Part shown: one piece after another, positions 32,522 to 37,613 of the stretch
How the letters are laid out: the number at the start of each line of letters is the position of its first letter
Position numbering within the stretch: the stretch's first letter is position 1
Source: Bacillota bacterium
GTDB lineage: Bacteria > Bacillota > Bacilli > Alicyclobacillales > SLC66
Direction of reading: 5' to 3'
Assembly (NCBI GenBank): GCA_021846285.1
Contig: JAJZCB010000030.1
Span: 1 to 37,613 of the forward strand
Length of the DNA: 37,613 bases
Position numbers and translations under genes: made by a program
Notes under the pieces: model-generated
Seen by the model: only the letters and a program-made list of their open reading frames with translations
Told to the model about the DNA's origin: nothing
The model's database searches: none

Positions 32522-33709
32522 ATGAACATAATGGTGAGCGACGTTGAAAACTTGGTGGAAAGTGTAAAACATGATGTGATGAAGTGGCGTCGGCACTTAC
32601 ATCAAAATCCGGAACTCTCCTTTCAGGAAACGCGGACAGCGCAGTTTGTCTACGATACGCTGCAGTCGTTTGGCGGACTCGAAGTGTCTCGACCCACGGC
32701 GACGAGTGTCATGGCGCGCCTGATCGGGGCGCGTCCTGGTAAAACGCTGGCCCTCCGCGCCGATATGGATGCTTTGCCCATCACTGAGGAAAATACGTTT
32801 GATTTTGTGTCGGATAATCCAGGCGTGATGCATGCGTGCGGGCATGACGGACATACAGCGATCCTGCTTGGCGCCGCCAGGATTTTGAGCGGCATGCGGG
32901 GCGAATTGGCGGGAGAAGTGCGATTTCTGTTCCAGCACGCGGAAGAACTCTTTCCCGGCGGCGCGCAACAGATGGTTGACGCGGGCGTTATGGAGGATGT
33001 TGATCTTGTTATCGGCGCACATCTGTGGGCCCACATGGAAGTGGGGTTGATCGCAGTGCGCGCCGGTGAACTCATGGCCGCGCCTGACACATTCGGGATC
33101 ACGATTATCGGCAAGGGGGGCCACGCCGCAGATCCGGAGCACACCGTGGACAGCATCGCCATCGGGGCGCAGGTGGTGACCAACCTTCAGCACATTGTAT
33201 CGCGCCAAACGGATCCACTAAAATCCATGGTGGTCTCTGTCACAAAGTTTATCGGAGGCACCGCCGACAATGTCATTCCAGGCGCCGTAGAACTCACGGG
33301 CACTGTGCGGACATTTGACCCACAATTGCGTGAGATGGCGCCCGTTCTTATGGAACGAATCATTAAGGGCGTCACCGAAGCGCATGGAGCTGCGTACGAA
33401 TTTCGTTATCAAAACGGGTATAGCCCTGTCATCAATAATGACGAAGTCACTAAACTGCTCGAAGAGAGTCTGAAAGAGGCGTTTGGCGAGACAGTGGTGC
33501 GCCCGGCGTTGCCCACAATGGGCGGCGAGGACTTTTCGGCGTTCCAGAAACAGGCTCCCGGGAGTTTCTTCTTAATCGGCGCGGGCAACGGGAGTAAAGG
33601 AATTACGGCTCCTCATCATCATCCCCGCTTCACGGTGGACGAAGATGCGCTTGCGATAGGGGTCAAGGCATTTGTTGCGGTGACACGCCACGTCTTATCC
33701 AATGCGTAG
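32522..33709 (+). CDS. M20D-family amidohydrolase (hippurate hydrolase / N-acyl amino acid deacylase type)
   Basis: This 395-residue M20D metallopeptidase has RADMDALP, HACGHDGHTA, QHAEELFPGGA, GAHLW and the C-terminal metal-binding HHHPRF. It deacylates N-acyl amino acids or cleaves similar amides; homologues include hippurate and indole-acetyl-amino-acid hydrolases. ATG 32522 follows AAAGGGG; the frame starts earlier but without an RBS. The 271-bp divergent gap to iadA shows TATGAT (32469-32474) without a good -35. With iadA and the S9 peptidase it forms a peptide-catabolism group. Confidence 0.88.
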   Translation: MNIMVSDVENLVESVKHDVMKWRRHLHQNPELSFQETRTAQFVYDTLQSFGGLEVSRPTATSVMARLIGARPGKTLALRADMDALPITEENTFDFVSDNPGVMHACGHDGHTAILLGAARILSGMRGELAGEVRFLFQHAEELFPGGAQQMVDAGVMEDVDLVIGAHLWAHMEVGLIAVRAGELMAAPDTFGITIIGKGGHAADPEHTVDSIAIGAQVVTNLQHIVSRQTDPLKSMVVSVTKFIGGTADNVIPGAVELTGTVRTFDPQLREMAPVLMERIIKGVTEAHGAAYEFRYQNGYSPVINNDEVTKLLEESLKEAFGETVVRPALPTMGGEDFSAFQKQAPGSFFLIGAGNGSKGITAPHHHPRFTVDEDALAIGVKAFVAVTRHVLSNA

Positions 33710-33757
33710 AAAGGGCCACATCGGCAGTATTCTGTGTTTCGAAGGACGGCGACCACT

Positions 33758-36079
33758 GTGAGGACTGATGAGTATGCGCGCGCCAAAGCGGTTTTGCCCA
33801 AGGAACTGGGAAAATTGGCGTATAACCTGAGTATCGAAGCGCACTGGCTGAAGAACGAACGACTCGTATACTGTCGGGAGGTTCGAAGTGACGCGGCAAA
33901 AGGCAATCAATTTGTGATTGTGAGTACGGTAGATGGAACGAAGGAAGCTGCGTTTGATCACGACAGGTTGGCTAAAGCACTACAAACATCCCGGAGTGAT
34001 CGGACAGTGGTCGCAAATCCTGGCGGCGGGATTACAGGGAGTGCGACTGATTCTGGTGCTGGCAGTGGCGCTCATGTTGACCCTCTGCATCTACCATTTG
34101 ACGCCATCGAGGTCGAAAATGAGGGCGCCGCCGTCTCGTTTCTGCTCGACAACGAGCGATGGCGCTGTGACTTGTCATCATACAACTGTGAACCTGTAGC
34201 TGGATACGTACCCGTCAGGTCGCATGAACTCTGTTCGCCCGATGGGAAATGGGCGCTCTTCGTCCAGGACTACAACCTGTGGCTTAAATCGCTGGAAACT
34301 GGCGCGTTGACTCAACTGACGCGTGACGGCGTAGAGAACTATAGTTATGGAACGCTGCCTGACGCCTATGGCGCGAAAATCATGGACGCACTGAAGGAGA
34401 GCCGCTTGCCCCCCATGGCGATCTGGTCGCCGGATTCAACGAAAATATTTACACATCGTACGGATCAACGCCTGGTGCGCGAGATGCATGTCAACCAATT
34501 TGTTCCGGAGGGGGAAACGGCTCCTCCTGTTCTTCACAGCATGAGGTACGCACTTCCAGGGGATCGCCATGTGCCAAGGTTCGAACTCGTGATCTGCGAT
34601 CTGATCGGAGGGCAGCAGTGGCTCGACGTACAGCCACTGGCCATGAGCGCCCTGCAGTATTCGCTGTTTGATCCACATGTACCCATCGCCTGGTGGTCCA
34701 GGGACAACACTTCCGTTTATTATCTCGATGTCGAGCGTGGGGCGCAGGTTACGCGACTGCGCCGCGGCGATGTGTTCTCAGGAGAGGTGCAAACCCTGGT
34801 ACAGGAACGGTCGGACACTTTTTTGCAGTTGGACTATGTACCGCTGGGCGCGGCGTTTGCGCAGGCGGACAGCGATGCGTCGTTCATCTGGCTGTCGCCG
34901 CGCACGGGCTTTGATCACCTCTATCTGTATGATGGGAAAACAGGCGACGCAAGGGTTGCTCTGACCAGCGGAGAGTGGCGAGTGGAGGCGATCTTCAGCG
35001 TCGATCAGCAGGGAGGATGGGTTTATTTTCTTGGCAGCGGGAGAGAGGCTGGCCGTCATCCCTATTATCGACACCTCTACAGAGTCAGCATGAAAGGGGG
35101 GGCGCCGGAGCTTCTTACACCCGAAGACGCCGAGCACAGCATCCAAATGGCGCCTGATTGCTCCTGTTTTGTCGACACCTATTCCCGCGTAGACACGGTT
35201 CCGGTGTCTGTGTTGCGACGCGCTGACGGTACATTTGTCACAGTGCTCGAAGAGGCTGACATCGAGTCGCTGTTATCCGCAGGATATCAGATGGCCGAAC
35301 CGTTTTCAGTGAAGGCGCGCGACGGCGAAACAGACTTGTACGGCGTCATGATCAAACCGGCCAATTTTGACCCCAGGAAGAAATATCCGGTGATCGATTA
35401 CGAATATGGCGGCGTTCATATAACGCTTGCGCCTGTTGCCTTTCCTCTCGCCAAACACGGTCGTGAGCGAACGCATATCGCGCAGTCATGGGCGCAACTA
35501 GGTTTTGTGGTCATTGTCATGGACGGACTGGGCACACCTGGACGATCGCAGGCATTCTACGATGTTTGTCGCGGTCACCTGGGTGACGCTGCGGGATTGT
35601 CCGACCACGTGACTGGCGCGAAACAGCTGGGAGAACGGTTTCCCTTTCTCGATTTGGAGCGAGTCGGCATCTATGGATTCTCGGGCGGGGGCTACGGCAG
35701 CGCGCGCGCCATCCTGCAGTTTCCTGAGTTTTACAAAGTGGCTGTGGCGGGGTGCGGCGATCACGAAAACAGTCTCTATTCTGTGGAGTGGGGAGAGCGC
35801 TATCAGGGGTTGTACGATGCGGACAGCTATGCCGAGCAGTCCAATGAACGCTTGGCCGCTCAACTCCAGGGAAAGCTGATGCTCATTCACGGTGACATTG
35901 ATGACAATGTGCATCTCTATCACACCATGCGACTCGTGGACGCCCTGATCAAGGCCGATAAAGACTTTGATCTGCTGATCCTCCCAAACAGAGGTCACAG
36001 TATCGCCAGTGATTCCTATCTGATCCGCAGACTGTGGGACTACTTTATCACTCACCTGCGCGAATCCGCTCGGGAATGA
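33758..36079 (+). CDS. S9-family (DPP IV-like) serine peptidase
   Basis: This 773-residue protein has an N-terminal beta-propeller region with WSPDSTKIF and SPDGKWALF blades and a C-terminal alpha/beta-hydrolase domain. The triad is Ser642 (YGFSGGGYGS, in place of the commoner GxSYGG), Asp715 (HGDIDDNVH) and His747 (NRGHSI). It would remove dipeptides or cleave short peptides after proline or similar residues. No signal peptide is apparent, so it is probably cytosolic. GTG 33758 is chosen over GTG 33734 because AAGGA precedes it at about 11 bp. The stop codon lies inside a 13-bp hairpin. Confidence 0.9.
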   Translation: MRTDEYARAKAVLPKELGKLAYNLSIEAHWLKNERLVYCREVRSDAAKGNQFVIVSTVDGTKEAAFDHDRLAKALQTSRSDRTVVANPGGGITGSATDSGAGSGAHVDPLHLPFDAIEVENEGAAVSFLLDNERWRCDLSSYNCEPVAGYVPVRSHELCSPDGKWALFVQDYNLWLKSLETGALTQLTRDGVENYSYGTLPDAYGAKIMDALKESRLPPMAIWSPDSTKIFTHRTDQRLVREMHVNQFVPEGETAPPVLHSMRYALPGDRHVPRFELVICDLIGGQQWLDVQPLAMSALQYSLFDPHVPIAWWSRDNTSVYYLDVERGAQVTRLRRGDVFSGEVQTLVQERSDTFLQLDYVPLGAAFAQADSDASFIWLSPRTGFDHLYLYDGKTGDARVALTSGEWRVEAIFSVDQQGGWVYFLGSGREAGRHPYYRHLYRVSMKGGAPELLTPEDAEHSIQMAPDCSCFVDTYSRVDTVPVSVLRRADGTFVTVLEEADIESLLSAGYQMAEPFSVKARDGETDLYGVMIKPANFDPRKKYPVIDYEYGGVHITLAPVAFPLAKHGRERTHIAQSWAQLGFVVIVMDGLGTPGRSQAFYDVCRGHLGDAAGLSDHVTGAKQLGERFPFLDLERVGIYGFSGGGYGSARAILQFPEFYKVAVAGCGDHENSLYSVEWGERYQGLYDADSYAEQSNERLAAQLQGKLMLIHGDIDDNVHLYHTMRLVDALIKADKDFDLLILPNRGHSIASDSYLIRRLWDYFITHLRESARE

Positions 36080-36090
36080 GCGGATTCGCG
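36059..36090 (+). terminator. 13-bp hairpin spanning the S9 peptidase stop codon
   Basis: Arms 36059-36071 and 36078-36090 are perfectly complementary with a 6-nt loop; the TGA stop (36077-36079) straddles the loop/3'-arm boundary. No T-run follows. Downstream, 36091-36308 holds only tandem TTGAC motifs (36106, 36115) without a well-spaced -10. Confidence 0.5.
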
Positions 36091-36308
36091 GGGGTGGGCG
36101 ATGGATTGACAGTATTGACTACCGCGAAGGAGATTGGCGCCATATACCGGATGATGAAGCTGACCTCGTAAGGCATCCACACAGTTTTGATCTCACGCCA
36201 GAATTACGCGAATGACTCTGCCACCATTGCCAATCTGACAGCATAGAATATTAGCAAATGCACTTGTCCTCAAAGGGCTATTTTTTATGCACATTGGAGG
36301 TGCTCCCC

Positions 36309-36827
36309 ATGTCCCGCGAACTGCAACCCGGCGATCTCCTGCAGTGCTACAGCGCCAGTCTGTTGAGGGACGCGATTGTTGCCGCCGAACGGATCGGCGC
36401 ACTGCGCGATGGCGTCCGACCACCGCGAGGACGACCGATCTACAGCCACACCGCCGTCTACATCGGGAACGATTTTGTCATCGAGGCGCTTGGCGCCGGT
36501 CTGGTCCGTTCTCCGGTGTCCAAACATCTCGGCAATGCGGATATATGGACGCGCGATGTCAGCGCGTACGGTCGCGAGCAAATCACGGCGCGGGCAGAAG
36601 ACATGTACAGAACCGGATACAAGTATGCCTGGATGGATCTCGGTGTTCAACTTGCTTACCTGACCCTCGGCCTAAAGATCTCGTATCACTTTGAGCACAG
36701 CATCATCTGTTCGGTATTTGGATACGATTGTTGGGCGGCGGACGGCTGGAAAGTGGCCAAGCGCAGGAACTGCGACCCGGAAGACATCGCTCTTGGCGGT
36801 GTTCTGCACTTTGCCGGAGAGTTTTAG
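36309..36827 (+). CDS. Permuted papain-like (YiiX/NlpC-P60 superfamily) hydrolase
   Basis: This 172-residue protein begins LQPGDLLQCYSAS and has the His motif IYSHTAVYIGNDFVIEAL, then IICSVFGYDCWAADG near the end. That order (His first, Cys-Ser last) fits circularly permuted NlpC/P60 or YiiX-type thiol hydrolases, which cleave peptidoglycan peptides or lipid amides/esters. The exact substrate is unknown. GGAGG (36296-36300) is 8 bp before ATG 36309; upstream in-frame ATGs lack this. The XhlA-like gene follows after 13 bp, giving a lysin-plus-membrane-protein arrangement that hints at phage origin. Confidence 0.7.
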   Translation: MSRELQPGDLLQCYSASLLRDAIVAAERIGALRDGVRPPRGRPIYSHTAVYIGNDFVIEALGAGLVRSPVSKHLGNADIWTRDVSAYGREQITARAEDMYRTGYKYAWMDLGVQLAYLTLGLKISYHFEHSIICSVFGYDCWAADGWKVAKRRNCDPEDIALGGVLHFAGEF

Positions 36828-36840
36828 GGGGGGATAGCCG

Positions 36841-37212
36841 ATGGGCGTAAGAACGCCAGAAGAGCGTCTCTCTTCATTGGAGGAGAGCTTTACCTTCATG
36901 AGGGAGGGGATCTCTCGGGTGGAAAAGACATTAGACAAGCTCGATCTGACCGTATCGAGCATCGTTGAGAAATTAGACGGGCGCTATCCTTCCAAGGAGA
37001 GTGTCGACCTGCGCATCCGGGAACTCACGACGGAATTGCAGACGGCGCGAGACGTGAATGAGAAACTCACCGAGGAAGTGCATTCGCTGCGCAAGGACGT
37101 AGATATACTCAAAAGTTGGCGGAGTTGGCTTACGGGCACTCTGGCAACAGTGGTGACCGTCGGTGTGTTGGCGTTTGAATACTTGCGGCAGTGGTTGGGG
37201 GTGGTGCATTGA
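36841..37212 (+). CDS. Coiled-coil protein with C-terminal TM helix (XhlA-like)
   Basis: This 123-residue protein is heptad-rich over residues 5-95 (EERLSSLEESFTFM, ISRVEKTLDKLDL, LTTELQTARDVNEKL) and ends in a single TM helix (WLTGTLATVVTVGVLAFEYLRQWL). The layout is that of phage XhlA/hemolysin-type proteins, which assist holins. It may tether or release the hydrolase encoded just upstream. A plain structural membrane coiled coil is also possible. AGGGGGGG lies directly upstream. Confidence 0.65.
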   Translation: MGVRTPEERLSSLEESFTFMREGISRVEKTLDKLDLTVSSIVEKLDGRYPSKESVDLRIRELTTELQTARDVNEKLTEEVHSLRKDVDILKSWRSWLTGTLATVVTVGVLAFEYLRQWLGVVH

Positions 37213-37299
37213 CACGGGCTGACGACGGGTCTGCGCGAGTGAAGTTTGGGCACACAAGGACCGCGAAACACTGATGGTCGAGGTTTCCGGCGCAATGCG

Positions 37300-37449
37300 A
37301 TGCTCATGGAGCAGGCAAAGGAGTTGGCGGAAAATCCGCGTAAATACCACGAAATCAGGACTCTTGTCTGCGTCGGCCATGGGTACGGACAACGTATTAT
37401 ACATTATCCCGAAAACCTTATGATTCTGAAAGTGAGGCACTACTTATGA
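37300..37449 (+). CDS. Small hypothetical protein, coupled to next gene
   Basis: A 49-residue frame (MLMEQAKELAENPRKYHEI...) ends in an ATGA overlap with the next gene, which is a sign of translational coupling. No family was recognised and no good RBS precedes ATG 37300; a TTG at 37246 would extend it. The sequence is charged at the start and shows no TM segment. Confidence 0.4.
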   Translation: MLMEQAKELAENPRKYHEIRTLVCVGHGYGQRIIHYPENLMILKVRHYL

Positions 37450-37613
37450 CCGACGTCAAAGAACACGTTATAACCCGAACTTTGCACGAAGTCGTCATTA
37501 CTCCTGATCATGTACAGCGTTCGGAAACGGAGGAGTTTCGCCGCACAAAAGAGCGGCTCAAAGCAGACGCCCACTATCGGTGCTGGGTATGCGGGGCTAC
37601 GGAAAACCTCCAG
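37446..37613 (+). CDS. CxxC zinc-finger protein, possibly HNH endonuclease, 5' part
   Basis: ATG 37446 follows GTGAGG at a good distance and opens a frame running off the right edge (56 codons). After a helical, charged N-terminus the visible part ends HYRCWVCGATENLQ. A CxxCG followed by ..ENL. is the usual opening of HNH nuclease zinc-binding domains (the HH would come next, outside the window). It could equally be another zinc-ribbon protein. Confidence 0.55.
   Translation, partial: MTDVKEHVITRTLHEVVITPDHVQRSETEEFRRTKERLKADAHYRCWVCGATENLQ

Noticed and set aside
36106-36148. Promoter from tandem TTGAC motifs before the permuted papain-like gene
   Set aside because: No -10 box at 16-18 bp; the nearest AT-rich hexamer is spaced 22 bp or more away.

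Overview
The window reads as chromosomal DNA of a moderately GC-rich Bacillota (Bacilli) bacterium, possibly Alicyclobacillaceae-like. The support is strong GGAGG-type ribosome binding sites with frequent GTG and TTG starts, an M-box magnesium riboswitch, a YueJ-type nicotinamidase, a Bacillus-type glucose-6-phosphate isomerase and a Tet(M)-family ribosomal protection protein. The genus is inference; no rRNA, tRNA or CRISPR array was seen.

Layout. 1-3.2 kb: the 3' end of a GH13 glycosidase, a convergent THUMP-type RNA methyltransferase, and a two-gene MaoC/hot-dog dehydratase pair. 3.2-8 kb: a Uma2-type nuclease-fold protein, an AT-richer Tet(M)-like GTPase gene that looks imported, then an AtzG-like/amidase pair behind a near-perfect sigma-54 promoter and closed by an 18-bp hairpin. 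8-13.5 kb: an SDR, nicotinamidase, pgi, cysK, OsmC and a second SDR. 13.5-16.2 kb: an NRAMP-related (NRMT-type) transporter on the minus strand, an XRE-DUF1232 fusion, and a 516-bp gap holding a broken small membrane ORF and a long hairpin. 16.2-22.5 kb: iron alcohol dehydrogenase, aldehyde dehydrogenase, SCP2 protein, saccharopine-dehydrogenase-like protein, second SCP2 protein and an APC permease. 22.5-28.7 kb: an acyl-CoA degradation set (CoA ligase, racemase/CoA-transferase, thiolase, HSD10-like SDR, acyl-CoA dehydrogenase). 28.7-30.8 kb: promoter, M-box, terminator, second NRMT transporter and a 56-residue membrane protein. 30.9-36.1 kb: isoaspartyl dipeptidase, M20 amidohydrolase and an S9 peptidase, a peptide-catabolism group. 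36.3-37.6 kb: a permuted-papain-like hydrolase, an XhlA-like coiled-coil/TM protein, a small ORF and the start of a CxxC (possibly HNH) protein.

The most unusual item is a family of intergenic elements (complete at 9008-9150, 9745-9917 and 19441-19574, partial at 8934-8972 and 18889-18943). Each complete copy has an 18-19 bp stem around a nearly invariant ~26-nt core. One copy has an entirely different stem sequence that still pairs, which is covariation supporting a selected fold. Second, the M-box, the NRMT signature (DNDAGG in TM1, APW in place of MPH in TM6) and the co-transcribed small membrane protein together make a coherent magnesium-uptake unit, with a paralogous transporter lacking the M-box 15 kb away.
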